Source of the DNA: Pisaster brevispinus
Lineage: Eukaryota; Echinodermata; Asteroidea; Forcipulatida; Asteriidae
Assembly (NCBI GenBank): GCA_023634235.1
Contig: JAMKCF010000020.1
Span: 10,478,001 to 10,542,000, forward strand
DNA length: 64,000 nucleotides
Direction: 5' to 3'
The notes under the pieces were generated by a model, which searched no databases, was not told the DNA's origin, and saw only the letters and a list, made by a program, of their open reading frames with translations. Numbering within the stretch: position 1 is the first letter of the stretch; every line of letters begins with the position of its first letter. The position numbers and the translations under genes were made by a program. Positions 42,191-53,413 of the stretch are shown here, piece by piece.

Positions 42191-43332
42191 CAATACTTTA
42201 ATACTTATATTGAGATGAAAAGCGTCAAACTGAACTTAGAAGGGCAAAGTAGTCCGTCCCCTTTCCAATGTAATACAAGTTGGCATTCATTATTGCTGTT
42301 GCACATAGGGAGCATGACAAGATGGCAGCAGCAATTGGCAGATGACTCGTACATTCCATGCCCAATATTGGTCAGAGGGTATCCACATCCCAATGTTCCC
42401 ATATTTTCCTCTTGTACAAAAGTACCCCCCTCCCCTAAAATTCTCAAAAGAACTCCAGAGATTCCAAGCACACAATATGCAGACAGGGGGGGGGGGGGGG
42501 GGCTGGTAAACCATGGCCCATATGGGGCACCAAATAGACTTATAGCAAAACTAAAGTCCATTTTCGAATTGACGGCTTCGGCAGTGGCTATGACCAAATG
42601 GCTGAAAAGGCCTATTCTTCAATGTAGTCGTTGCAGCCAATGGCTACAGCTGTAGTCAAAGCCGCTTGATTAAGACATGGCTAGTTGAGACATTTAGCTT
42701 TATATGAAGCGCCAATCAAAACATTTAAAACAAATGACTCAAGGGTCAGAGGCTCATTGCGATCGAGTTAAAATAAACTAAAATAAAGTTTTATAACCAT
42801 TCAGCTCAAAATCAGGTCCTTTTTGCTTGCAATTTTTAGATTGAAGAGTAGCTTATAGTGTAGTATTCTAATCTTTATTTTACACTTTAACTTTGCAAAG
42901 AAGAAGTTTGTTTTGAACTACTATTTAACACATTTATAAAGGATCAATGTGGTATAATAAATGCTTTTGAAGTAAACAGTACTAATAATTAACATACAAA
43001 TGGTATCACTGCCTTTATTTTCTTTCAAAAATATATGCAAAAAGTACATGTGCTGGCGTCATCTTAATAGTCTATGTGCAAGATGCTATTATGCTGGGCC
43101 TAGTGGCACTAATCCCCAGTCCCTCAAGTCTAAAATCACGGAAAACATTCGTGAAAGCAATATCACAGTAACGTCTTGAACCCAGACTACCATTTGATCA
43201 GCTCTCTTTACTAGGACAATGGGGGTGCTATACCGCCAAACACGCGGCGGGTTATTTATGCGGCGGGTTATTTATGCGACTGGAAAAGAATGGAGTTGGC
43301 TGTAGTTTTTCGACTTCCGTTTTCAGCAAAAT

Positions 43333-43377
43333 ATGGTAGGAGCAATGAGAAGCAGCTCGATGGCGAAAAAAGCAAAG
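43333..43377 (+). CDS. Unidentified gene, candidate first exon
   Basis: ATG followed by 14 codons (MVGAMRSSSMAKKAK) and the donor G|GTTAGT. It lies just after a CpG-containing stretch in which a 16-bp unit (GCGGCGGGTTATTTAT) is tandemly duplicated, as might be found at a promoter. Confidence 0.35.
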
Positions 43378-45111
43378 GTTAGTTGATTAATTGTAGAATT
43401 TATTTAAGTGTTCATGGCGTAGGCCTAGCCCTAGAACTATGACTACTACTGTATGTTTTTATGAGGTTGTTGCACTTGCAGTACAGTCATTTGACCAGTT
43501 CGGGATCATTGACCAGTTCGGGATCACTTCAACTTTGCAACAACCCCATAATTAAGTTACTTCTCACATTACCAATTTCTGTTGATACATGTGAAGAATA
43601 ACATGTAATAAACCAACAAACCCAAAATAAGGTTCCAAACTTCATCAACAAATAAATTATGGCCATTTTCTTGAAGTTTGTCTGCGATTTTGATCATTAT
43701 TTTAAAAAAAAATGTTGGCTGAAAAACGCTGTTGAAACTTCTCACCTTTAAAATTTGAACGCCAGGGCGAATAACATTTATGTTAAATGCTTAGAATGTG
43801 TAAAAAATATTTCAGGTAAATACCGAGCAGTCGTCTTGTTTTTTTGAGGAGACGAAATTACCAAAATCGTCTTTTGGGGGGCATCGTACCCTTGACCAGT
43901 TCAGGATCACTCACTACTCAGCATCCCTCATTGCGTCAAATGGTGCCGCACTCAGTGAGGTAAAATCTTACTGCTGCAGTCGAAAGTTTATTTGTTGCTT
44001 TTAAGATAGATTTCTTCAACAAATTCTTGTAGGAGGAATATTGTTTTTTGGGTGAGAAAATGAAACTTGGAGGAGGAAACTGCGACTGTAAGAATAGATA
44101 TTTGGGTCAATGTTGCTTTTAGGCGTGCTTCACCTTTTCATTTGCCTTTGCTGTTGTTTTGTGTTTTTGTTGCTGGATTTTTGCGCTGCTGTTGAATACA
44201 CTTGCATGAAATTCTCTGGAGAAAGGAAGTCCATGTCCATGCCAACACACTTGTGAAGTTTGTGTCCTTGAGAGACAGTTTTATGAATGGGAGTATTGGT
44301 TTGCAATAGAGGGCAAGCTACTGATTCAGAATAGAATCAACTGATCCTGAACTGGTCAAACAGGTGACAATACTTTTCTCAAAGCCTCTTCAAAAGTACT
44401 AATCTTTTTTTGTCAGTGGATACTTGGTGAGTTTTGGTTTAAAATTTCAAAGAGATTGCAACCAAAAACAATGTGAATTCAAAAAGTGATCCCGAACTGG
44501 TCAAATGACTGTACTAACCTCGGATAGTCATAGATGATTGTGTACAAAGTCCTATTCGGTTTTTTTTCCGTCGCCACTTTTGTGCACCTGTTCTTGTTTT
44601 CGGCCAGATCTCGCCGAAATTGGGCTCCATGTGTTCTTTGGACTCTCAGTGAGTGTTGCACAGTTTCACAAATTTTAATCCGCAAATTGATAGTTTCCCC
44701 AAAAAGGACTCCTCACCTGAGGACGATTCCAAAGTGAGAACACCAGACATTCTGGTCTTTGATAACATAGCAGTAAACTGCTTAGACAAGCCATTAACAA
44801 CAAAACTACTCATCTCCGTTAAAAATGGTTTTCATAAAAATCGGGAAGATTTGGCCATAGAACTCCTTGGGCGATTGCCCTATCAATCGGGTCCCATATT
44901 TGGACTGCAAGTTAACGCGACTGGGGCATTTTTGGCCTCTGTTGCATACGACCCAGAAAAGGACAAGGTAAACATTTGCGAACATCGTTCCTTCTTCCTT
45001 TCTGAAGAAGGACGTCCATTAAATGTTTCAGGTTTGAAGAGTATGGTGGAATGTATCAAGTGTGTACCCACAGACGAGGCTTTAAACTGGATCACCAGTG
45101 ACTCCAATTAA
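43333..45111 (+). CDS. Unidentified gene, tentative: 5' exon, possible middle exon, large last exon with in-frame TGA
   Basis: I do not recognise the family. Exon 43333-43377 (ATG, 15 codons, donor AAAG|GTTAGT), a doubtful exon 43816-43959 and exon 44608-45111 all join in phase 0, for 230 codons plus TAA. The last exon follows a strong polypyrimidine acceptor (TTTTCGGCCAG) and is open apart from one TGA at 44650-44652. It encodes an acidic segment (FPKKDSSPEDDSKVRTPDIL) and a globular-looking part (RLPYQSGPIFGLQVNATGAF, later ALNWITSDSN). The TGA overlaps a donor-like CA|GTGAGT, so the true model may splice there, or the copy may be broken, or the base may be an assembly error. Selenocysteine is possible but unsupported. 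No signal peptide or membrane segment is seen in this frame. Confidence 0.4.
43482..44513. mobile_element. Tc1/mariner-like non-autonomous element
   Basis: TACAGTCATTTGACCAGTTC (to GGGATCA) at the left is exactly mirrored by TGATCCCGAACTGGTCAAAT (to GACTGTA) at the right. The outermost TA on each side looks like a target duplication. Subterminal copies of GACCAGTTC(G/A)GGATCA occur at 43509, 43892 and (inverted) 44341. No transposase is seen. Confidence 0.75.
43816..43959 (+). CDS. Unidentified gene, doubtful middle exon inside a transposon-like element
   Basis: The acceptor is ATTTCAG|GTA and the donor GAG|GTAAAA; 48 open codons, phase 0 (for example SSFGGHRTLDQFRITHYSAS). It lies wholly inside the inverted-repeat element 43484-44511 and contains that element's subterminal motif (TTGACCAGTTC), so it may be chance or an exonised transposon. 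Confidence 0.2.
44608..45111 (+). CDS. Unidentified gene, candidate last exon with one in-frame TGA
   Basis: 168 codons including the final TAA, interrupted only by TGA at 44650. The composition is protein-like (balanced charged and hydrophobic residues, no repeats). No ATG occurs between the TGA and codon 134, so translation must enter from upstream or read through. Confidence 0.4.
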
Positions 45112-46576
45112 GTTCAAACTTTGAAATCTTATGCAGCCCGATTGATATACTTGTGGTTGTCATGTATTTGCAAAGCCCGGACACTATATTACCACTACTC
45201 TGCTGGATTACTGCGCAATTTCCGCAATGTTACGGTGACTAACAATCACGCCAGGTCAAAAATCACCTGAGGAAATACTTAAAGACAACACAAAATTTAT
45301 TTGCACCATGTAGGCCTATTAAATTTTTTTTTGAAATAACAAGGAATCTTTTTTTTTTTTTTTTTTTTTACACCAAAATTGTGTTAACAAGCATGCAAAA
45401 TTTATTAATAGACAAAAAGCTTCAAAAATTTGCTAAGATTATCTAGATACATTCAAATATTTGCCATTTGCCAAAAAAGGCTAAAAAACGGGGCTTAAAT
45501 TTAGCACCCCCTAGTTGGACAAAACCAGTTGTAAATGCCTCAGGCAAGTTGTAAGGTTGAAACAGCGGACCAGTTGCTAAAAAAGTTAAATTTAAACCCT
45601 GCTAAAAAAAATACTCTTTTTGGCCCCAAAAAGTCTTTATAACGCAATGATGCCGAACTTCAGAACTATGAGGTATAGTAGAACCAAGTTTTATTTAGGA
45701 TGGACAGGTCGACATACTTTTACGGGTTATAGTCGATTTAGCTACCCTCGGTATTGGAAGTTGGTTGACAAACTATGCACGGGGGGGGGGGTTAATGTCG
45801 ACTTACCACCCGAAATAAACAATAATATCTACTCTTCAGGATACCCAATAGTTGAAATAATGACAAATAAGTGTTTGTGTATACAGTTTTATTCTACATT
45901 CTAGGCTATAGGTTACCTCTTGTTTCATCACTAAGTACATGTATTACGTCACCATTATTCAAACACAGAGTATGTACACAACGTAAATAGTTTTATTGCT
46001 TTTTATAAAAATTCATTAAGGAAGTCATGGTTTTCCATAAAAGGCTATCGGGAGTTTAAGAGAAAAACTACGCTGTTTGAAAACGAAGTAATAAGTAACT
46101 TTTTGCCCCGCTGAGCAGAAATCACACAGGAACTTTTAATGGAGTAAATAAATGCTTCAGTAGGTTTTCCTTTTCCCGTTTTACCGCTTAGATATCTGTT
46201 TAAAGAGAAAAAAACGGAATTCCAAATGAAGATATAAATTGCAAAATGACTGTTTTTTGTGTATTTTGTGAACCCGTTCCTTCCATCACACAATCTTTCC
46301 TAACCATTACTTACTATTGGTTTTCCCGATCATTTCGGCAAAAAGTGGCCTATTTCACTTTCATGCATTCGTATTAAAGAGATTTTGAGACATGCTTTTG
46401 AGACATGCGAATTTATGCCCAGCATTATATTCAATAAAAATGTTAAGGCGTCCATTTCAGCCATTAAAAATCGGCGTTCATTTTAGCTGAGTTGGCGCAA
46501 CTAGAATATCTGCAAGCAAGCTGCTGCGACTTTGAATGCTGTTGGAGTGGATTGTTAAATTGAATGGTTGTTTATT

Positions 46577-46951
46577 TTAATTACATGCCTCTAAAGAGTA
46601 ATTCCTTAGGTATTGAATGACTTTTTTGACGAGATTTCCATTTCGCGTGAAATAAAATAACGCGACGTTTAAATCGGCCGCTAATTTGCCGAAAGTTCCG
46701 GGAAAATCTATGTTTGAGTTTCGAAGAAAAAGTTGACGGTATCTAGAATGTTTAAACTCAATAACTATTTGTATAAGATGTTTTTCATTTTCATTGCTTT
46801 TAGCTTTCACCACTACTGTTAAGTTTATTGATCGTGCACCACCAGTACTGTATTTTAATTTTGACACTGAAATACTTTCTATATTTTGCTGTTTCGACAT
46901 TTTCTTGCATGCAATGACAGATGCATCAGATTGTTTGGACACATACCTCAT
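46577..46951 (-). CDS. Unsupported ORF, 124 codons, possible exon or relic
   Basis: Open from ATG to stop on the minus strand, basic in composition (SKLKYSTGGARSINLTVVVK, later YLRNYSLEACN). No family is recognised, no repeat explains it, and no neighbour shares its strand except the distant FKBP gene. It may be chance. Confidence 0.15.
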   Translation of the reverse strand: MRYVSKQSDASVIACKKMSKQQNIESISVSKLKYSTGGARSINLTVVVKAKSNENEKHLIQIVIEFKHSRYRQLFLRNSNIDFPGTFGKLAADLNVALFYFTRNGNLVKKVIQYLRNYSLEACN

Positions 46952-47136
46952 AATGTACAGACTACTCAGTTTACGGTAATTTAATTAAGCGAAATTGTAA
47001 AAAAAAAAAAAACTTAGAAAAGTCAAATAATAAAACATTCAAACTGTACGTTTTTGTCGTAAAATTTTCATTATTTCACGTACTATTCAAATACAACCAA
47101 GGCAAGCATCACCGGGAAAAATCGGCAATGTTATTG

Positions 47137-47290
47137 ATAGACCCTTTGCATATGACGTCACACTCTCAGACAGCGTCTTGATAAGGCAAAAGGAGGCTGA
47201 TCATTGGACAATTTGCTCTCGGTGCGTAACAGCGTGCACGTGACCGCCTCAGCGTACCAGCAACGTTGCTCGTTATGCAATGTGTCTATA
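47137..47290. mobile_element. MITE, TAGACCTTATGC family
   Basis: The left end ATAGACCCTTTGCATATGAC with TGACGTCA, and the right end CGTTATGCAATGTGTCTAT. It shares AAAAGGAGGCTGATCATTGG with the 10893 copy (AAAAGGAGGTTGTTCATTGG). Confidence 0.7.
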
Positions 47291-48120
47291 GTATGGTCAA
47301 AGTTAGCAACTCGTTATAAGCCCCGCCCCGATATTTTTCTGGCCAATCACTGTCGAGATTGAGTAATTACAAGGGCGGTAAAAAACAAACTTGTGCGTGT
47401 GTTGCTGCATGCAGGACGCAACCTCGGCCGTGAGGGTGTACAATCGTCGCGCCACTTTTTTTAAACAGCATGTCTTGCTCGAAAGGGGGCGAGGCTGTGT
47501 AGAACGGTATAATAATTATGGCCTATTCTCGCGCATTACAATAATTTGAGCCTCTCGATAGCAGATTGCAGTTGCAAGAAGAAGAAAAACTTATTTTATT
47601 TAATAGCAGACCATGTACAAGATTACAAAATATATACCGTGAAGTTAAAATACGCGCGAACTTTACACGGTCGTTTTGAGTAGACAATACGCCCACGAAG
47701 ACAGCTACCCCCACTCATCCGTGGGCTTCCAGAAACATTCAAAACCGTTTGACTCTTTCTGCGGCAAAAATCAGAGCTTATTAAAGGTATGATACAGGAT
47801 TGGTAGAGCTGACAAATTAGTTGAAGAGAGTGTTCATTTTTTGTTTGATCCACCACGAAATAACAAACCTATGAAAAATTTGGGCTTATCCGTTGTGTGA
47901 GTCAGGAGAAAATAGTGAAAAACCATGCACATCTTTCAACATGTAAATATACATTTTCCTAAATTTTTGTTATGACCGAAATCAACTTTAAGAATTTTCG
48001 AGGTTTTCAGAAACAGTTTTCTTGAATATGACTTGATTTCAGAGGTAATTATTTCACAGAAAAAAAAATTGCTCTAGTATGACCTTCAAGCTTTCAGACT
48101 AAAATCTAACAATTATGCTT

Positions 48121-48126
48121 TTTATT
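48121..48126 (-). terminator. FKBP polyadenylation signal (candidate)
   Basis: TTTATT on the plus strand reads AATAAA on the minus strand, 440 bp after the FKBP stop. It is the first canonical signal I found after the stop. The implied 3' UTR contains a MITE (48248-48399). Confidence 0.45.
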
Positions 48127-48247
48127 CTTACCAAACCTGTATAAAACATTTAATTTATGTCATGGTGAAAGATTGCGCCACCAACGGCGATTTCCAGGGT
48201 CATCTTCACCTGTAAACTAAACCCTGTTTTCGGCTCAGAAACACGTT

Positions 48248-48399
48248 GCCCTTTTCGAAACCACGACTCATTAGGCGTAGGCTCCGGCTTGGACTCCGTC
48301 AGTAATTTTGAAAACGTACACTTTCGGTTCGGGAACTTCGAACAGATGGACGGTGCCTGAGCCGTAGCCAAAGCCTAAGCTTTGTTTTCGAAAACGGCC
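48248..48399. mobile_element. MITE, GGCCCTTTTCGAAAA family, in FKBP 3' UTR
   Basis: GCCCTTTTCGAAACCACGAC at the left and TTTGTTTTCGAAAACGGCC at the right. It lies between the FKBP stop and its candidate polyadenylation signal. Confidence 0.65.
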
Positions 48400-48565
48400 A
48401 TGCACAACAAAGGGCTTGGCATTGAAAAAGTCTGGTTCCGATTGAAGGCTTAAGTATAACGAGATGGATTCCATGAAGGTCGCTGTTTTTTCTGTATTTA
48501 TAATCCCCACACCGTACCAAAGTTCATCAGCATAAAAGTCAAGGTATGGTTGCCGAGTAAAAAGC

Positions 48566-49001
48566 TCATATGACTCGGTTGTGTCCACTTTCGAAATCAT
48601 GGTCACGTACTCGGTAAAATTTTATTTTCCTGTCTGGATACTCTATAGTGTAAATGCAGTAGGCAACAAGGAGGAACAGGATTACTGCCACTGGGATGGC
48701 CAGAAACTGCAGCTTGTACAAAAGGTCAGAGGGGTCATAAGGCGATGGATTCCCTTCCGGGTCATATTCGTCGTCATCGTACTGGTCATCCGGGTTTCCG
48801 GTTATATTCGATGTGCCGTTAGGGGCGCGAGTGTCGTTGCCGCTGAGTGTTTTCCCTTCGACGGCGGGAGGTTGCAGCTCGAACGGGTTGATTTCCAGGA
48901 CGTGTATCCTGAAGTACAGGTCGGTTTTCGGTGGTATGACGGGCGGGTTGCCATACTCACCGTACCCGAGGGCGTACGGGATCACCAGTCGTAACTCGTC
49001 A
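48566..49001 (-). CDS. FKBP last exon: end of PPIase domain, acidic stalk, TM, tail
   Basis: Read on the minus strand the acceptor is ATACTGCAG|TG. It starts DELRLVIPYALGYGEYGNPP, continues through the acidic NxT-rich linker and transmembrane helix, and ends in TGA (48566-48568). An ATG upstream at 49054 lies in the intron and is not the start. Confidence 0.9.
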
Positions 49002-52000
49002 CTGCAGTATAACATTTGGGATAGAGGATGAATAGTGTGAGATGAGACCGCCACGTTTACTGCAGTTTGAAGGTGTGTGTTTCAGGCATGAACGAAACAC
49101 CAAATATTTTCAGTTACTTAGTGTGGGTGGACGTCGCCAAATTAAACGTATAACCGCGGAGATAGTTAGGCTTTGTGTATAGGACTTCAAAATAACTGCA
49201 TTGAACCTCCAACTAAAAGAATGGACCAAAAGACCGGACAGGGAATGCAAGCATGCACTGGAACGTGTACATATGTAGCCTATGTGAAAACAGTGGTGCC
49301 GAGTTGGAAGCATGTGAGTCACTCACTGCTGCCATTTTCCTGTCCACTAAAAAGAATTGGAACTTAGGAACTCAAAGGAATGCTGAAAGCCCGTGCATCA
49401 AACAACGGAGTAGTGCAGCGTGCTGTCTGTTGTTTTGAGTCTTTTTAACTCCAATGTATACATGTACGTAAGTGACAATTCTTATTCTTTTCTTGTCCAA
49501 CAATTTTACTGTTTTAAGTTGTTTATTTACCGTGTACCAAACCTTTGTCTAACCCATCTACCTCTTGGTTTAAGAAAGTTGTTTCTTTATTATGGCAAAA
49601 ACATGTTTGAATAGCATTGCTTCGCATATTCTATTATTGCTTCGCAATATTGTATTGCTTTGTAAATGTCTAGTTGAATTGAATGGAATACTTACTATTA
49701 CAATTTTTCCGCGCCTTCTGTAAAAAAACTATTGTGCTGGCGCCCTCTAGTGGTAAAAAAATTGCTTTTCCTTCTGTAACTCGTAGTCGTACTGTAGTAT
49801 GACAAATTATTTCTCTGTCATTTGTACTTAATAGTCGGTTATTACTTACCCATCGCATGCCCCTTGTAGCCCCATGTTCCAGCCTTTGACGAGGTTAGGG
49901 TCGCCGAGTGTAAAGTTGATTGATGAATTGGTGAGAAACGTTGAATCAAAAATAGTGCCATTCTTAAATGAGCCCTGCGAACAAAACGTTTGATTTTAAA
50001 CATTTATTTTACACCCGTGACAGACCGTAGCTGGTTCGATTTAATCTTATTTGAAAACTGCAGAAACGATATAATTAAACAAACGGAAATTTTGCCAAAA
50101 TAAATAACTAAGGGAAGGATGAAAGAAAGAAAGAAACAAACAAACACATAAAAATATCAAACTATACTCACTCGGAATGGATTTAGCTTTTGATTTTGTA
50201 GTAAAAGCTTACTTGGGAAAATAAATATATAAAATAAACTTCATACCTCATAAACAGCTATCATGTTGTCCCCATCCTTGGCCTGTATAGAGCAATTTCC
50301 AGTTGCCTGAATAAGCAAAACGATAACAAATTTTGTCAGCTTAAAAACAGTAATTAAGAAATGAAATACTAAAAATGGAAACCGAAGATATTTTGTTATA
50401 TTGAGTTAAATCATTCAAATTTTCTAAATGTTAAAAATGCGAACCATAAAAAATCGATAATATGTCATTATGTTTGGGTATAGTACATTCCAATTTTCTA
50501 TAGTTTTCAAAAAACATAATTATTAAAAAAATTTTTTAAGAGTACATTCATCTCATTCCAGCCTGTGGTTTTCAATTTATATCATACATGGTTGGTACAC
50601 CATTTGTGTTTGGAAGGGTACATTTTCATTCCAATCCTTCATATAGAATTCAAGAAACATAATTAATTCCAATCCTCTTGTTTTCAAGAAACACCATTCG
50701 AGGATGGCACATCATTAGTTTTTGGAAGAAACCCCCCCCCAAAAAAAAAAAAACCCCAAACCAACAACAACAACAACAAAACAACGTTAATCTTTGTGAT
50801 CCAGATCAATGTAAAATGAGTAACCAAATTCCCCTCACAAAAATGTGGGAATTTTCGGATCCGATGAAATTCATTTTTAAAATTCTTTTTGTTTGGATTA
50901 TTTTGGGGGGTAATTTGTTTGATATTCAAAATAAGAGAGCGAGAAAAAAACCGAATTCTTACAAAAACATAAGGTTGAAAATGAAGTTATACACTTCCCG
51001 AACCAATTTTATATATCGCCTTGTAGCTTCTCAATCTCTTAAATCAGATGTAAATTCGATTTTAACATCTAACCGAATTACGTGGTTTTTTTCATTTGAA
51101 TGTCTAATGTGCTATGCGGTACATATACAATCGCATTTGGGTTAGTGCTTAAGTACACTTGTTGTAATCTGTGTGGGTTCCTGGTGTACGCATGACCATA
51201 AGCACTGACGTCACACGCAGCTGCACTCTGTCTATGGTCTGCCAGTTTGGGAGTCAGTTTGTACAGATTATCTATCTATGTCAAGATACATGCTCGGTTT
51301 CATAGAGCTGCTTAAGCACAAAACAATATACTTTTTTAGTCTTTGCATAGTGAGGTATAAAAAGCAAGACCTAAAACAAATCTACACACTCAGCTAGTAG
51401 ATATACGCATGGTGTTACCGCAAACCGAATATACACAAATCAATCATTTTGCTTTCCAGAATAAGGGTAATTACCGCCGAATTACTATGTCACATCTACC
51501 AATTGTTACTTATTTTTGCTTAGGAGGAAATGTTTAAGCAGTATTGCCTGCTTAAACAAGTCCATGAGATCGGGTCAAATCAGTTATCCCGCGATCACGT
51601 AATATTGTAGTTGTCTGTTCAACAACCACAGGGCCTACGCTAATGTGTTTTACTGTGGCATTACACACAGGGAACCTGGCAGCATTTGGGTTATTTAAAC
51701 TACTTGTCCAACCGTCGTATGGCTTCATGGGTAGCTTTTTCAATTCATCTTGATGTACTTATATTTGACCATGGTATAAAGCTGGTACAGATAAGTTCAA
51801 ACACAATGGCATGGTTATTTTTCCAGAATTGTTTTCTAATCTTGCTCCTGAAACCAGAACCAGTCTCATCACTGAACCCGTGCATTAATTACTTTGTATG
51901 TTGTTAGATCCAGAATGAGAGAGCAATGTGAACTGTTTTTGATTTTTGCTTCATAATGTTTTTATTTCTTTTTTCACAAGGTCCTTGTTCTGCTTAGTTA

Positions 52001-52788
52001 GTTGCTCTATACTTCCTTTTTATTCTGTCTCCAAAAGTTAGTAGAAGTTTTATTGGGTCTGACGCATCTATATAATGAGATTTGGGGTTTTTAAAACTTT
52101 TGTTTTGAAGTGTAAATTTATTTCAAATAAATCAACAAATAAACATGGCGTATACGGCAGATTCATCGTGGCTGACAACGCCTTATGTGGCCATTCTGTG
52201 AACTACATTGGATCAACATTTATTTACAACGAAAATTAAGTATTTTGATATGAATTGTCACGAATAACATTCAATTGAAAAATATACTTTAGGCCTATGT
52301 GCGGTCTAGTCTTTAAAGGCCTAGGCAAGTATCCCCACCCTTTTGAGTTTTGTATGGGTTGGGGATTTTGTTAGAGTGAAGAAGGATACCAGTAGATAAC
52401 TGAGGGGTATTAAGGTTTACCAAAAATATGTTATTGATGCCATGGCAATATGTTAAGCCTGATATCATTTTTTGTTGAAAAATGTTGACTAAGGGGGAAA
52501 CAAAACTTAAAGCGCCGGTGATTTTTCACAATTTGTTTAAATGTGACAATGCATAAGAGCAATGTATAAGAGATTGATTGGAACACCCCCCCAAAAAAAA
52601 AACCCCAATAACAACAACCAAAACACCCAAAACGCTACTTTATTTCATTTTGTTAATCAGCTGAATTACAATCAGTAGCATTTTATAATTAACATCTTCA
52701 AATTTAACTGGAATTGAAAACATAAATTTGTAAAGATACCGTAGAACCGACTGACGTCTCATAAACGAAGACTTGATCTATTGCGTGC
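48566..52788 (-). CDS. Membrane-anchored FKBP-type peptidyl-prolyl isomerase, 5' exon(s) not found
   Basis: Minus-strand exons 52740-52788 (probable), 50247-50306, 49850-49974 and 48566-49001 join in phase. FKBPs catalyse cis-trans isomerisation of Xaa-Pro bonds during folding. The domain follows the family order: DGDNMIAVYEGSFKNGTIFD (like DxVxVHYTGxLxDGxxFD), then FTLGDPNLVKGWNMGLQGAC with the pocket Trp, then IPYALGYGEYGNPPVIPPKT with the pocket Tyr. After it come a linker with NDT, NGT and NIT sequons and an acidic run (DDQYDDDEYD), a 21-residue membrane span (LQFLAIPVAVILFLLVAYCI plus Y) and a 26-residue tail ending ESGHNRVI. The sequons imply a lumenal or extracellular FKBP domain with a cytosolic tail, so a signal-peptide exon is expected beyond 52788. 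It is nearest to secretory FKBPs (FKBP7/14/11 type), but the acidic, glycosylated stalk is unlike those I know. Confidence 0.85.
49850..49974 (-). CDS. FKBP exon: core of PPIase domain
   Basis: On the minus strand the acceptor is TTCGCAG|GG and the donor GATGG|GTAAGT; 125 bp. It encodes GSFKNGTIFDSTFLTNSSIN, then FTLGDPNLVKGWNMGLQGAC, including the FD motif and the pocket tryptophan. Confidence 0.9.
50247..50306 (-). CDS. FKBP exon: second beta strand
   Basis: On the minus strand the acceptor is CTTATTCAG|GCA and the donor GAG|GTATGA; 60 bp, phase 0. It encodes ATGNCSIQAKDGDNMIAVYE, equivalent to the C..K.GD.V.V.Y.G stretch of FKBPs. Confidence 0.85.
52740..52788 (-). CDS. FKBP exon (probable): first beta strand
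   Basis: On the minus strand the acceptor is ACCTTTTGTTAG|G and the donor CTACG|GTATCT; 49 bp ending in phase 0, as the next exon needs. It encodes HAIDQVFVYETSVGST, which sits where FKBPs have the VxIEVLxKPxxC strand. Support is phase, splice signals and position only. Confidence 0.5.
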
Positions 52789-53234
52789 CTAACAAAAGGT
52801 AGTATGAACAACGCCAATTGCACCTGTGTTGTGTTGAACTGTAAAAACACTCGATCATTCTTTGTTTAATCATACCGTACCATTTTGCCATGATGGATGT
52901 GTGTGTATAGGACAATGTACTGAACTCTTTAGCCGCGAGGACTATTACAAATCCACGAAAAGGACGATCTGTTGTACGTGGATATTAAAATTTGTTCTGC
53001 AATCCATCAATATCAGGGTGAATTATACATGATTACGGACGCCATGTCATCGGGTTTCGAAACGCCCCTGTGTTTTTAAAGGAGGTCAGAACATAACGGT
53101 TTTACAATTTAGTTTCCAAAGATCATCATCAGAATTTACTTTTTAAGGGGCAAGGTAGTTTTCATTTTTCAGTTTTCAGGGGGCACTCCATTTGAAAACT
53201 CTATGAGAATATTTTTGTAGGGACATTAAGAACG

Positions 53235-53413
53235 GGGCCCAATTTCATAGAGCTGCTTAAGCACAAACATGTGCTAAGCAAAATAAAATTGTGGTTACCA
53301 GCCAAACTACCATGTCACATGTACAATTTGTGACTGGTATCCTGCTCATTTCTGCTTAGCAGGAAATTGTTAAGCATAATTTGCTGCTTAAGCAGCTCTA
53401 TAGAATTGGGCCC
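53235..53413. mobile_element. MITE-like hairpin element, intact copy of GGGCCCAATTTCAT family
   Basis: The best-preserved copy. GGGCCCAATTTCATAGAGCT at the left mirrors AGCTCTATAGAATTGGGCCC at the right. The two 20-base ends are complementary except for one position, so a transcript would fold into a long hairpin. Confidence 0.8.

Larger units (their letters stand above)
45112..48120. other. Intergenic region with no confident gene
   Basis: AT-rich sequence with poly-T and poly-G runs and one MITE (47137). A 124-codon minus-strand ORF at 46577-46951 begins MRYVSKQSDASVIACKKMSK and looks unbiased, but it has no recognised domain or splice context. Confidence 0.5.

Noticed and set aside
42205..42655. 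ORFs of 130-172 codons on both strands
   Set aside because: They overlap each other across a poly-G run and a dispersed repeat (42566-42660); no coding pattern is seen.
44534..44737. 67-codon ORF with a signal-peptide-like start (MIVYKVLFGFFSVATFVHLF)
   Set aside because: The hydrophobic run is the translation of the polypyrimidine tract before the acceptor at 44607, in a different frame from the candidate exon.
48581..48994. 137-codon plus-strand ORF
   Set aside because: It is the complement of the FKBP last exon.
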